24,337 nucleotides of DNA from Cyanophora paradoxa. Taxonomy: Eukaryota; Glaucocystophyceae; Cyanophorales; Cyanophoraceae. The position numbers and the translations under genes were made by a program. This document shows, one piece after another, positions 15,201 to 24,289 of this stretch. The notes beneath the pieces were generated by a model, which made no database searches, was not told where the DNA came from, and saw nothing but the letters and a program-made list of their open reading frames with translations. The first letter of the stretch is position 1. Every line of letters starts with the position of its first letter. The stretch lies in contig QPMI01000147.1 in the NCBI GenBank assembly GCA_004431415.1, forward strand, positions 1 through 24,337. Reading direction: 5' to 3'.

Positions 15201-16888
15201 AGCTGCTGCACGCGTACGCCTTATCCGCTTCCAGCTGCAGACACCAAGCTCGGCCCGATCCTCCCGCGAATACGAGCTCCCTTCGCGGCACAGTGAAGCG
15301 ATACATTCATGTTGCGGGCTCAGGCTCCCTTTTCGATACCAATGACCGCGCCCTCGCTCTTTATATCGGCGGCCAGCGCGTCTCCGACCTCGAGCTCACG
15401 GCCTCCGCAAATATGCTCAGCTTCACAATTGCAGCACCCGCAGAGAATCCCTTCAACACCCTCGCTGTCGGTTAGCACGTTTACATGTGCGATCGCGATT
15501 CCATCGACTATGAATCTTGAACGCTGGTGCACGCGCGCAGAGACGCCCTACGACGTCTTGCTGACGACGTCCTGCGGAAACTTCACGCTGCCCAAATCGT
15601 ACGTCTTCTTCCTGCCGTCGGGCACCGAAAGCCGGCTCCAAGTCGTCGGCGTGTACAAGCGGGTGCCCGCCAAGAGTTCGGAGAAAGTTTTTATCCGCTG
15701 CACTGTGCGCCAATATATTAATTCCAATGATGCATATGACTTCAGCCTCGCTATTGTGTACGATAATAACGTTGCGAGTCACGTGCGTGGCCACGTTCGC
15801 CGCGCGCAGGGCTGCAACTTCGATTCCTCGGATGCGATCGAAGTGTACCTTCAGCTCCCTGACAAGAGCAGCAAGGGCTGGCAGGTGGCTGGCTATAGGG
15901 GCCCCGAAAGGACGTGCGGGATGAGGGCAAAGAATGCCACCGTGGCGTCCTCTGAAATGGTCGATTTTGCATCGCCGGAGTTCACCAGCGAGTGCATCAG
16001 GAACAACGTTGACCTCGAGGTCCGCCGAGCCATCCTACAGGGATTTTCGGACCAGCGCGCCCTTAACACCCGCTACGGTGCGGCATCCGGTCGATGTCCG
16101 ATAACGTTGAACTACACTCATGACCATTCTATTTATCCATTTCGAGCAGACGTCGTTCTGATTTCGGCCATCCAAGGACCCTTCGTGCTCTCTGACGTGC
16201 GCTGCACATTCGTGCACCGCGGCTGGTGATAGCCTGTATTTGATGCTGCCGAGTCTCCACGGCAGGCTTTTGAATGGTTTGAGAGCGTGCCCGTTGAGGG
16301 TCCGCCCAGGCTCCGTTCCAGTCGTTCGAGAAAAGCGTGAGCGCGTTCCGGTCCCAGCCAATTCAAATTCCGAACGCCTTGAAGGCTCCGTGTATTCACG
16401 CCGCTCCGTCGGCAGAGCATGCCCGATTACGGTCTGGCGGTGATCATTCCGGTCGCGCTCGGCGGCTGCCTTGTCGCACTCGTCGTCTGCCTTGTCGCGG
16501 CGTGCACGTACATGCGCCGCTGGCGCCGCCTCCCCGACTTTACCGACGTCCGCATCTCCTTCGAGGAGATCGCCCCGCGGCTCGACGCCTCACGTGTCGC
16601 GGTGGCGGTGGCAAAGTCGCTGAAGGCGCCGCGCGTCGCGGCGGTCGGTGTCGACGTACGCGTCAGGCCTGCAGCTGAGGGCGAGCCGCACTCGGTCATC
16701 GTTCGCGTGCACGACGTGCAGCATCGGTCGACGGGCGAGGTCCGCCACGTGAAAAAGGAGCTCGCATCGTGGGCGGCAAATGTCAGCCCGGGCCTGACGA
16801 TGACCGGCTGCCGCGTCCGATCGATTGAGACGCTCGGCTTCCGGAGCAATGATATTGACAAAGAAGTCGACCTCGTCGTTTCAATCTA
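11055..16888 (+). CDS. Single-pass surface protein with propeller-like blades, P/S stalk and Cys-rich module
   Basis: Gene-level model, type I membrane protein. Exons with matching intron phases: 11055-11223, 11481-11629, 11862-11982, 12063-12204, 12446 to about 13157; then 13584-13722, 13785-13894, 14016 to about 14290; then about 15297-15470, 15541-16225, 16385-16888. Between these groups further exons are likely (13185-13310, 14272-14450, 14450-15290), but their frames shift. I attribute this to 1-nt errors and unseen introns. Order in the product: hydrophobic N-terminus, repeated beta-strand motifs, Cys-containing segment, Pro/Ser repeats, a second Cys-rich segment, a folded ectodomain, one TM helix and a basic-start cytoplasmic tail, stop at 16886. 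The blade motifs resemble repeat propellers seen in protist surface proteins. That is a pattern match, not a search result. It could also be two adjacent genes, split near 14.5-15.2 kb. Confidence 0.6.
11277..11326 (+). repeat. Perfect 25-bp tandem direct repeat in intron 1
   Basis: Two adjacent identical units, 11277-11301 and 11302-11326, each begin CGCTTGTAACCGCG and end GATCTGAGT. They lie inside the 257-bp first intron of the surface-protein gene. Confidence 0.95.
12446..13157 (+). CDS. Exon 5: further blades and first Cys segment
   Basis: The exon follows CCTTGCAG at 12445 and joins exon 4 in phase 2. It contains RPGRVIRLSTATAPL, then LLPVSQAVDLELGRPRASV, then LLFVATDGLGARALRLDDL, which again look like outer strands of propeller blades. 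Further on, LFASNEESADFCSNCDGAT carries a C-x-x-C pair similar to the one at 14330. The frame runs to TAG at 13155, but the true exon may end earlier; no single donor stood out. The last 60 residues (Arg/Ala-rich) may be intron read-through. Another reading frame at 12844-13332 is also open and cannot be excluded for the 3' part. Confidence 0.5.
13185..13312 (+). CDS. Possible small exon
   Basis: A good acceptor (CTCGTTTCCCGCAG) ends at 13184. The frame that follows reads SATLLPETQLQDQLQAPMAI, then ELAPAADARGGLAQRSCD, with a natural-looking composition. A second frame in the same stretch ends at a CTT|GTAAGA donor at about 13329. I cannot decide between them. Confidence 0.35.
13584..13894 (+). 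CDS. Two small exons of the surface protein joined in phase 1
   Basis: Exon 13584-13722 follows GCTCGCAG and reads VAAPSTSSTNMPAPVVFFSC, then ATVIPGANAAPTDARAYAIV, ending at GGCAG|GTCTGC (phase 1). Exon 13785-13894 follows ATACACAG and reads AIAAFTLFPTFAIASDGLVG and on to NSEVLQ, ending CTTCAG|GTGCGC (phase 0). The next acceptor, CGGATCAG at 14015, is phase 0 as well. The order of strands is again propeller-like, but weaker than in exons 2-5. Confidence 0.5.
14016..14290 (+). CDS. Pro-rich stalk exon with SPSPSP repeats
   Basis: The exon starts VVRSGPSTSGFSSSVIIGLP and becomes Pro/Ala-rich (GVPPAPAGAPPPGNVPP). After about 14135 the natural continuation is in another frame and reads PSPSPISMASPSPSPSPISM, then Ser/Pro/Thr repeats. 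The frame changes look like 1-nt errors in C runs. Such Pro/Ser runs usually act as extended, often O-glycosylated stalks in extracellular proteins. That is general knowledge; the role here is inferred. Confidence 0.5.
14170..14262 (+). repeat. 36-bp coding minisatellite (two and a half units)
   Basis: Unit 14170-14205 and unit 14206-14241 are identical (CCCAGCCCGTCACCGATATC then GATGGCTAGTCCTTCG). A third unit is partial and diverged from 14242. A period of 36 keeps the frame and encodes a 12-residue Ser/Pro repeat in the stalk. Confidence 0.9.
14272..14450 (+). CDS. Cys-rich module
   Basis: In frame from about 14272 the sequence reads CLPTPCKQCSAFSYSNPGAN, SGMYCNNCLANGILPTCEPC and FQCRRCVLCPVASSPC: eleven Cys in about 55 residues, many as C-x-x-C. 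The spacing recalls small disulphide-rich ectodomain repeats (TNFR- or GCC2/GCC3-like), but it does not match one of them clearly. The frame is one base off from the Ser/Pro frame just before it. Confidence 0.5.
14451..15296 (+). other. Unresolved coding part between Cys-rich module and ectodomain
   Basis: Protein-like stretches occur in alternating frames: QDTYENYPDLLCPYSIYC and ENIRALSELIEFENACFAVG (about 14655-14790), the competing FGSDTVYVCDDHQPGYVREL (about 14625-14690), LPTCTACSILTGRCAAIA or the overlapping SACSGDGCPHALLVQFSLGG near 15000, and CTDLCCKSCAP near 15150. Cys content remains high, so this is probably extracellular coding sequence broken by small introns and 1-nt errors. Exon limits cannot be given honestly. 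Confidence 0.35.
15297..16225 (+). CDS. Ectodomain exons of the surface protein
   Basis: Exon 15297-15470 reads VKRYIHVAGSGSLFDTNDRA, then LALYIGGQRVSDLELTASAN, then MLSFTIAAPAENPFNTLAV. A 70-bp intron (GTTAGC...GCGCGCAG, phase 1) joins it to ETPYDVLLTTSCGNFTLPKS and about 210 further residues ending at HRGW. The second exon has evenly spaced Cys (TTSCGN, IRCTV, GCNFD, RTCGM, SECIR, GRCPI, VRCTF) and N-glycosylation sequons (NFT, NAT, NYT), which fit a secreted fold. The first part has an IPT/TIG-like strand pattern, but I would not name the domain. The long ORF beginning at 15309 reads the first exon and the intron in the wrong frame. A donor TG|GTGATA ends the exon at 16225. Confidence 0.65.
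16385..16888 (+). CDS. C-terminal exon: transmembrane helix and cytoplasmic tail
   Basis: Joined in phase 2 after a 159-bp intron (GTGATAG...CCTTGAAG), the exon reads WLRVFTPLRRQSMPDYGLAV. It continues into a clear 25-residue hydrophobic helix (VIIPVALGGCLVALVVCLVA), a stop-transfer signal (CTYMRRWRR) and a 120-residue tail, and ends TAG at 16886. The tail has a regular alpha/beta look (FEEIAPRLDASRVAVAVAKS; HSVIVRVHDVQ; VKKELASWAANV; GCRVRSIETL) and may fold independently. No kinase or other known signalling motif is visible. This is one of the cleanest frames in the window. Confidence 0.75.
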
Positions 16889-17332
16889 GCTTCCCGCTGA
16901 CGAATATTAATCTGATCTGATGATCACGATCTGTTTTTAGGTCGTACACGTCTTGACCGGTGAACAGAAACGTCTTGCCCGGATTTAATTTCTTCTAATC
17001 GGACGTTTCCCCACGTCGTACGGACGAGTACGTAGCTAATACCGAAATATACAAGCGAGTCCTTGCGGAGCAGGAGTGGTTTTTGGGTATTGGGGCTGCA
17101 AGGCGCAAGGGTAGCTGCTTAGTGGTTTTTAATGGGGGCCTTCCCGGCCGCATGGCTCGAATGCCTAGCTATAGGGTGGGGGGGCGCGCACCGGCGAGCG
17201 GGGGAGGCCATGGCGCGCGCCGCGATTCAGCGCTTCCACGGATTCACGCTCGGGCGCGCGGATGTGGCGGCGTGGGCAGAGCCGAATGAAGAGAGAGGCC
17301 GGAGCGAATCAAGAACCAGTTTTCCGTGGAGT
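16889..17332. other. Spacer between surface-protein gene and second 7-kb copy
   Basis: After the stop the sequence is AT-rich to about 17080 (3' UTR-like), then GC-rich with a G run (GGTGGGGGGGCGCGC at 17177). Frames such as MARAAIQRFHGFTLGRADVA (from 17210) are open, but nothing supports them. The MYB frame of the repeat is open upstream to 17290 but does not contain the first MYB helix. Confidence 0.45.
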
Positions 17333-20300
17333 CGAACCTTGGGGGACACTGGGACAGGGCGTGTGTACGAAACCGCTGGATCAATTACGCCGTGCGCGCT
17401 TTATCGTCTACATCACTTCTATATATATCTGAATTGCAAAGCATTCACACTATTTTACTGGCTTGAGTTTTTGAATGCTGCTGGCAGAGGCCGGGTCTGC
17501 GTGCGGGCCCTTGGACAAATGCCGAGGTGAAGCTGCTCGTAGCTCTGCGACGCTATTTCGGGAATCAGTGGACGGTCATCGGCTTCTGCCTCAGTAAGCG
17601 ATTGATCATGATTATGCTCATCAAGATCATGGTCATCTGAAAACAAAGGCTCACGGAAATCTCACGCGCACCGTCGATGCCCAGATCGCGGTCCGAAGCA
17701 TGTCGCTCGCAAGATCGAAAAGATCGACGAGGGGGCTCATCGCGAGGACGACGGTGTGGACGGAAGCGATTGCGGGTGGGAGGAGGGCGAGGGCGAAGGC
17801 GGAGACAGCGACGAGGACACCGGGAGCGACGGGAGCGACGGCGACGGCGGCGGCGTCGGCGGTGGCGGCGGCGGCGGCGGGAGTGCCAAGCCCCCCAACC
17901 TTCTGCCGCACTCCTTCCTGCAGCTCTTCCGCGACGCCGGCATCGATCCTCCAGCAAGCGCCGCAGCGACCGGCCAGCTCATGCACGGATCCGGATCCGG
18001 ATCCGTAGCGGGCCCGGGATTCCAAGAATTTGAAGACGGGGTGAGCTCGAGCAATTTGATGCGCAGGCGCAACAGGGGCGCTGTATATCAGCTCTGAACG
18101 CTAAAATGAATATTGCGCAGTCGCGCAGGGCCCCGAGCTCTGCTCGGGCTTCAGGAGCTCGCGCGCCCACAGCGCCGGCGCCTGCGCCCGCTGGCATGCG
18201 CACCCGGCAGGTCTGCACCTTCACCGCGAAAACGCTTTGCCTTCGATTAAAACTATATATTCGTGTTCGGATTTCGCAGCGGGGATTGATGTCCATGTCC
18301 GCCGGCGCCGGCTCGGACTCGGCCCTGCCGCAGCAGAAGCGGCCGCGCGACGAGTTCGACTTCGACGGTACGGACATTGATGAAGCACGCATACGCTCGC
18401 CAGCAGGTGCGAAGCCTCTAATTATAAGTCATCAATTGCAAAGGACTGCAGACAAGTATTATATTGACGAAAATTGACGCCACCGCAGAGTCTCGCGCGA
18501 AACTCCAGCGTACAGCGGACAGCATGCGGACGAATACTTCAAATTCTAAAGCACCAGTGGACAGCATGCGCTGCAGCTGGGGACCCGGAACCACCACGCG
18601 GGAGGCGGCCAAGGCCCCGGCACGGCGGAAGCGCCCGGCGCGGCCTGCGAGCCAGCCCCTCGCCCCCGTCGCCCCTCCGGCGCCCTGCGCCCGCGCTCGG
18701 CATGGCCAGCCGCATGCGCAGCAGCAGCATGCATACACTCGGTGCGCCTAATTATAAATCGGCCTCGATCTTCGCCTCGAGCTCGACGTCGCTCGCTTGC
18801 ACATGTACATGCGCGCCCCGCGTACGCGTGCCGTCGACCGCGCGCTTGCAGCTCTGAGCGGGAGAGCCACTACTGCGACTTCGAATCCGGCTCGAGCTCG
18901 GCCCGCAGGTGGTTTTTGCTTTGTTCTGATTTCCGCTTACTTCTAAACTCCTCATAACTTTATACTCCACAGACTGTGGCTCGCGACCGCGGCCGGCAGC
19001 AGCAGCAGCAGTATGCGTATGCTCAGTGCGCCTGCACAGGACTAGAGCTCGGCCTCGAGCTCGGCGTTGCTCGCTTTCCCTTCTGCGCCCCGTCTGATCA
19101 CGCGCTTGCAGCTCGGGGCGCGAGAACTACGTACACTACGAAGCCGACGGCGCCGCCGGATCCAGCTCGAGCTCGGCCCGCGGCCGCATGCGCAGGTGTG
19201 CTTCGCCCGGCCCTGTTTCAGTTCCCCTTAAGCTTCCTAGCTATAGCTGCAAATGCGCGTTTAAGCCTTTGACCTTAATCATTAAGCTTTTCGCTTTCCG
19301 CTTTCTGGTCTCACGGTGTCGCTCATTAATATAACATTCCGGCACCAGCTTCAGACTGGAGCGCCAGTCCCTTCGGCGCGGCAATTCTCCGCGAAAATCG
19401 ACATCCGCCGCGAGTTCGAAGGACCGCGGCCCCGGCTGCTGTGCCTCCGTTCATGGCCATGCAAGCCGAGCTAGTCGTCCATGGCCAAGCACAGGTGTTA
19501 TGGATTATAATTACTTATCGTTGTTCTTGATTTTACAAGCTCTTGATCTTCTTCCGTAATGCATACAGACCCGCAGATACCTCAGACTGCACACGCAAAG
19601 CACCATTCGCCAGGAATGCATCCGAGCAGACACAGGTATTCAACGTTCCGAAGTTCGCTTTCTGAATTCCGCATGCGCAGGCCTTCTGACGATTGGTTCG
19701 GTCGCCGGGGAGCGCAGATGCAAGGGGCGAAACTCGAAAATGTCATTGAGCTTTCTTCCGACGACGAAGCCAGCACGACGCCAGCCCGCGCACGCCAATT
19801 GCAATGCCCAACGTTAACTTTGAACAGCCACAAATTCAGTCCGGGTGCGAGGATATCGATTATAATTAGCGTTCGACAATCAAGTCCTCAGTCCAGTCTG
19901 GCTCTGACTAGGCGCCGTACCGACGTTTTTCGCAGACTGGGGTAAAGCGAGAGCCCGCGGACGATTGGGAGGGCGCGCGGGCGCCAGCTGCAGCCCCCGC
20001 GGCCGGCGACGGCATCTGCATCAAGCAGGAGGGCCGGGGCCTGCAGCTGCAGCCCGGGCCTCCGAGGCTCGCAGAAGCAGACGCGGGGCGCGCCCACGGC
20101 CAGCGGCGCCCGCGGTTCCAGCGGGTGCCCGTGGAGGGGTGGTGCCCGGGCGACGTGCGCGAGTTCCTCGTGTCCACGTGCGGCCTGCGCCCGGAGTGCG
20201 TGCAACGCCCCGACGCCTCAATTCAGCTTTAATATCAGCTTGACTTACGCCTGCTGCCTTAAGAAGCCTGCTGCCTTAAGCTTGCTGGTTTATTTTGACT

Positions 20301-20636
20301 TAAGCTTGCTGGCTTCATTATAAGCTTGATTTCGGCTTGAAGTAGAATCGTCTATCGTTTCAGCTCGAATTAAATTCATCTGGTCCATATTTCAGCTTGA
20401 CTTCAGTTTGACTTGATTCGTCTGTTATTTCAGCTTGACTTGACGGCAGGACCGCGGAGGCGTTCCGGCAGATCGACGGGAGGGAGTTCGCGGCGCTCGC
20501 AGGGGGCCGGGGGCGGCTCCGGGGCCAGATGGAGCGGCTGCTCGAGCAGACGGCGGAGTTCGCGGCACCGGCGGCCTCGGAGACCGACCGGACCGCCCAT
20601 GCCTTGAAAATCCTCGTCGCCCTCGCCGCGCTGTAG
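17333..20636 (+). CDS. MYB-SAM protein gene, copy 2, 5'-truncated but with better 3' frames
   Basis: Exons: 17333-17391 (truncated), 17488-17593, 17685-18040, 18121-18210, 18280-18406, 18489-18741, 18852-18908, 18973 to about 19030, 19112-19195, 19355-19494, 19569-19635, 19681-19812, 19936-20195, 20450-20636. Intron phases agree from 17488 through 18908, again from 19112 through 19812, and across the SAM intron. Two places stay ambiguous: the CAG-run exon near 19000 (poly-Gln or poly-Ser frame) and the 19812/19936 junction. The copy starts inside the first MYB repeat (NLGGHWDRACVRNRW), so helix 1 and all upstream exons are missing. Without a new start it should be a pseudogene or a protein with half a DNA-binding domain. 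Last exon ends ALKILVALAAL and TAG at 20634. Confidence 0.75.
19681..19812 (+). other. SUMO-interaction-like motif exon
   Basis: This exon, in phase with its predecessor, reads RPSDDWFGRRGAQMQGAKLE, then NVIELSSDDEASTT. A short hydrophobic stretch (VIEL) followed by Ser and acidic residues is the classic layout of a SUMO-interaction motif. The next exon carries CIKQEGR, a psi-K-x-E sumoylation consensus, and (V/G)KREP, depending on homopolymer length at the junction. Function is inferred from motif form only. Confidence 0.55.
20105..20556 (+). other. SAM domain, split by one intron (copy 2)
   Basis: The first half, ending at 20195, reads VEGWCPGDVREFLVSTCGLR. A phase-2 intron (CCGGA|GTGCGT ... 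GACGGCAG|GACCGC) then joins PETAEAFRQIDGREFAALAG and RLRGQMERLLEQ. The W..xDVxxFL..xGL start, the FRxxxIDGxxxxxL middle and the final long helix are the pattern of SAM domains, which mediate homo- or hetero-oligomerisation. Both halves are open and in phase in this copy. Copy 1 (about 6090-6530) has several 1-nt losses. Confidence 0.75.
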
Positions 20637-20920
20637 GACCACACACGCGCGGAGCAGAGTGGCTGAGCAAGCTCGAGCAAGCACGGGCCTGGCCCCCGGC
20701 TAGCTGGCTTGCCTATCGCTGCGGCTGCACCCCTCTTGACGCTGTGTACTCCGCTCCGTTTCGTCACTGTGTACATGTTTCTCATTATTCAAAGATTCGT
20801 ACTAGCACGTGCACGGTACCGATCCGCGACCGGGGGCGCCCGACGTTCGTTGTGTTTCATCGCTGTGTAACAACGGAGTTTCTCATTATTTATTATAATT
20901 TTGCAGGCGGGGCGATATAG
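20637..20920. other. Shared 3' spacer of convergent genes, copy 2
   Basis: Equivalent of 6609-6886: no coding frame, TTTATTATAATTTTG near the minus-strand stop, repeated CTGTGTAC words. Confidence 0.5.
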
Positions 20921-23512
20921 CTAGCTGTAGGTGCCCGAGCGCGGCCAGCCGCCGCCGTGGAAGGACTGGGCCCGGGGCGGGAGCGCCCCCGCCCCCCGCG
21001 GCGCCGGGCCCGAGACCAGAATGAGGGACGAGAAATCGGTGGAGGGGGGTACGGGGTCGCCGGGGACGGAGGGGTACCGCTTGCCGCTGGAGGGACGGGG
21101 GGGGGGCGGCGCTGGGGGTTGGGCACGGCAGCAGAGGCGGCAGATCCTGAGTAGGGTACCACTAACGCGCGGGCCGCTGCGTTCGCCTGCACCGAAAGGT
21201 CAGCCGAGAGGGGGTACGTGAATTTCGCGACGGCGGCACTCGCTCACCTGTGCTCGAAGCGTCGCGTGTTCCCGCTTCTCCAGGTCGACCCACGTGGGCG
21301 CCGCCGGCTGCTGCGCGGCGCCGCCCGTCGCAGCCGCCGCCAGGGGTACGGTGCCGGACCGGGGGCGAAGTCGGAGGTGAGGGGCCCCTGGCCACCTGGC
21401 CGGGCGCCCCCAGTACCTAGCTTCTTCCCCCCGGAGGAGGGGTAGTCCCGCTTGGCCCCCGGGCCCCGGGGCGGCGAGGCTCGCGCGGCGCACCATGCCG
21501 CCACCGCAGCCGCCGGGCCTGCGCCGGCGCGCATCCGCTGCAGCGACGCCGCCGCGGCGCTGCCGGTGCCCGCCGGTAGGTCCGAGGGGGGTACGGCTGC
21601 GACGGAGGGCCCGCGTAGTGGTACATGGCCGAGGCGGCGGAGGCCGCGCCGGCACCGGGCCAGAGGCTGTACCCCTTTCAAGGCTTTGCTGGGCGGGGCG
21701 CGCGGCGGGGGGCGGGGCGGAGGAGGAGGAAGACGCGGCGGGGGCGGGGGCAGGGGCGGGGAGGGGCGAGAGGGCCGGGGCGGGGCGGGGCGGGCGCGGG
21801 GCCTTGATGGATTCCGCGGCAGCGGCGAGGGCGGCCGCGGTGGCGAGGGGTTGGCGGGAGGGGTAGAGGAATGTGAGGGCGGGGAGAGAAGAGACGGCCC
21901 GGAGTGCCCAGGGCCGCCACGGAGGCCCCCGCCGCCACCGCCGCGTTTGCCTGCGGGGGAGGGGGGTACGTGAGAACGGAAGGGAGGATAACGGTGTACC
22001 CCCGGACCTGCTGGACGGCGGCGTGGTGCGCGGCGGCGGACAGGAGCTGCGACTGGAGCTGCTGGTTCTGCAGCAGTAGCTGCGAAAAAGGGGGAATGAG
22101 CTCGAGCCGTGTGGGGGTACGGCGCGCTCCGGAGGGGGTACGGGTACTGCAGCTGTACCTGGAGGTACTGCTCGAAGGAGAGGGAGGTGGCGAACGCCCC
22201 AGAGCCGGAACCTGCGCCGGGCTCCTCCCGGGCCCCCGGGTACGCCGGCGCGGCGGGGGGCGGCGGAGGCTCGGCGGAGAGCGCGTAGAACTGCAGCATT
22301 TGGCTGGCGGCTTTGGCCACCTCAGGAGTAGGAGTCTGTACTGCGGTGTTCCTGAATATACGAGGGATCACGGGAAAAAAAAGCTGGCGGCTTGTAGGAC
22401 CTGTCGTAGATCCGCGCGCCGAAGGGTCAGCCGGCAGCCAAGGCGAAGCCAAAGCTCTTCTTAGCGGCTTCTCAGCACGCGTCGAGTGAGATTAGCTTCT
22501 TCTTCTTCTTCGAGCGGCCCGTTCTTCTTATAAGATTAGCATTCGTCAGCTCGATCGCGAACCGTTCTTTAATTAGCTTATCAGCTTTTTATGCGCCACC
22601 TTGCAATTGGGCTTCCTATAATCTTCTTCGAATTCTTCGCACCTGCTTCAGGTACGTCTGCTCGCGGAGCTGGGCGCGCTTCACCAGGTTCTGGGGCGGG
22701 CCCGCGCCTTTGTCTTCGGCTTGGGCGCCCCCGCCCCGCCGCCGCCCCTGCGGCTGCGCGGGTGGGTCGGATCGGATAGGTGATAAGAAGAAGGCGAGTG
22801 ATCGAGCCCGATTGCTCCTATGTTGCATCTTTGTTCGAACGGGAAGGGGCGTGTGTACGATTATTAGGCGATCCCGATTATTACTATGTTGTATCTTTAT
22901 TGGATGTTTGTGCTTTGGAACGATCTATCGGCTGTCTCGCGCGCACGTCTCTATCTTCAACGCGCAAGGGCGCGACCGAACGACCGAGCACGATTGCTAC
23001 TATGTTGTATCTTATTCGAACGGAAGGGGCGTAGGGGTACGTGCGTACCTGGGCGTACGGGCTGTCCTTCCGAGCGTGCTCCGCACCGGCCCGCCGCCGC
23101 CGGCGCCGGCGCCCCACGCCGGCTTGCTGCAGCTGCCCGCCCGTCCCGGCGGCTGGAGCGGCCCCGCCCCGCCCGCCGACCCCGATCCGTCCGCCGCATC
23201 TTTCGCCTCTGCTCCGCCAGCCTCCGCTCTCCAGGCTCGCCTGGGTACCAGTTGAACAAGCTCCGAAAATGTCCCTGGGCGGATATCGATTGCGCAGGAG
23301 GTTGCAATTGGAGCTGGCTCCAGGAGCTTCTCGTACGCTCGCGGCGCCCGGGCGGGGTACACGCGCGCCCGGATTCCCGTACCCGGGAGGGTAAGACGAG
23401 GATGTCTGGATCAGCCAACAGGCGCTTCCGGGCATAAGCGACCTCCGGAGACTCTCCGGAGAACCTCCTGGCATAAGCGACCTCCAGGCATAAGCTGGCT
23501 GCGGCCGTCCAT
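20921..23512 (-). CDS. Pro/Ala/Gln-rich probable nuclear protein, copy 2
   Basis: Same gene as 6887-9453. Exons, high to low: 23512-23337, about 23273-23049, 22748-22643, 22335-22008, 21950 to an unclear end, 21666 to an unclear end, an exon ending at 21248, 21186-20921. Exon 22335-22008 is best read here: TPTPEVAKAASQMLQFYALS, then AEPPPPP, then SFEQYLQVQLQYPYPLRSAP, then a Gln-rich helix whose frame is intact in copy 1. A 57-bp intron (GTCCGG...CCCCGCAG) leads to ANAAVAAGASVAALGTPG. The uninterrupted 402-codon frame over 21244-22452 runs through introns and switches to Pro/Arg low complexity, so I do not accept it as the protein. The codon preference and phase matches support a real gene; its function is unknown. 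Confidence 0.55.
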
Positions 23513-23636
23513 GGCGCCGCCGGCGCCGCTGTCGCTCAGCGTGACAGCGCGACTCAGTGAGGTGGCGGCTGGCGCGCCGATCGCGAGCGGCGGCGCGAAA
23601 TGGGCGTCAACCTGCAGCGTGCAGCTGCAAGTACTA

Positions 23637-23857
23637 CTGTAGGATTGCTTTTTTAGCGATGTTTTAAATTGCCGTATATTGCGAGAGGCGGAATTCGGCA
23701 ATTTTAAACCACGGCAATTCTCAGGGGTAGAGCTAAACGACCGATTTTGTATGGCGCCATAGAAGAAATCCAGAGTTTCGGCAATTTATCGTCACGGCAA
23801 TTCTGTTTTTGTCGAATTCGGCAATTTAACTACGCGGCAATTTAAGCATTCCTACAG
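23637..23857 (+). mobile_element. MITE-like element, TA-flanked (copy 2)
   Basis: The 221-bp counterpart of 9580-9798. Ends are CTGTAGGATTGCTT and AAGCATTCCTACAG, which pair as inverted repeats over about 14 positions with one mismatch. TA lies on each side (23635-23636 and 23858-23859). The interior carries the same CGGCAATTT words. It was present before the 7-kb segment was copied. Confidence 0.65.
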
Positions 23858-23863
23858 TAGCAG

Positions 23864-23935
23864 GCTAGTACTTGCAGCGTGCAGCTGCAAGTACTAGCAG
23901 GCTAGTACTTGCAGCGTGCAGCTGCAAGTACTAGC
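23864..23935 (+). repeat. Two tandem 35-bp palindromes (copy 2)
   Basis: Units 23864-23898 and 23901-23935 are identical to those at 9805 and 9842, with the same interrupted unit before the MITE. Confidence 0.85.
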
Positions 23936-24125
23936 CTGCTACCGCGGCCCGCGGTACCGGCCGGTGGTTCCAATTGCAACAGGCTACTAGTAGTAATCTA
24001 GTACTACGGTAGTACCCGGCGCGGTACTCTCGAATCTCGATCAGACACTGAGACTCTGATGAGACTCGGAGAGTCTCAGTCTGTGACTACCGTGTAACAC
24101 ATAAATACTGGACTCACTTAATTAA

Positions 24126-24289
24126 CAGAGTCCTAAATTAACAGACCGAAAATTTGACACAGTCTGTTAATTTGGGACTCTGCTAATTCCCTCTTGTTCA
24201 GACGTCCCATACAAATTGATACAATCTAACCCCCAAGATTACCGCCCCATACAAGCCCAAATGTTTCAGTCTGTTAATTTGGGACTCTG
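24126..24289 (+). repeat. Inverted/direct repeat cluster (copy 2)
   Basis: Arm 24126-24146 is the inverse of 24162-24182 (GTCTGTTAATTTGGGACTCT...) with one mismatch, and a third direct copy is at 24269-24289. In this copy the right arm has GGG where copy 1 has GG, so the two right-hand arms are identical here. Confidence 0.7.

Noticed and set aside
15309-15540. First 77 codons of the 306-codon ORF at 15309
   Set aside because: Another frame over 15297-15470 is far more protein-like and joins the downstream exon in phase through a 70-bp intron.
17210-17332. Alternative N-terminus for copy 2 of the MYB gene (MARAAIQRF...)
   Set aside because: That ATG frame differs from the MYB frame at 17332, and the MYB frame itself has a stop at 17287 and no helix-1 sequence.
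21244-22452. 402-codon minus-strand ORF as one intact protein
   Set aside because: It runs through phase-checked introns and changes from a Gln/Tyr-containing sequence to Pro/Arg low complexity. The shorter exons have matching frames in the other copy.
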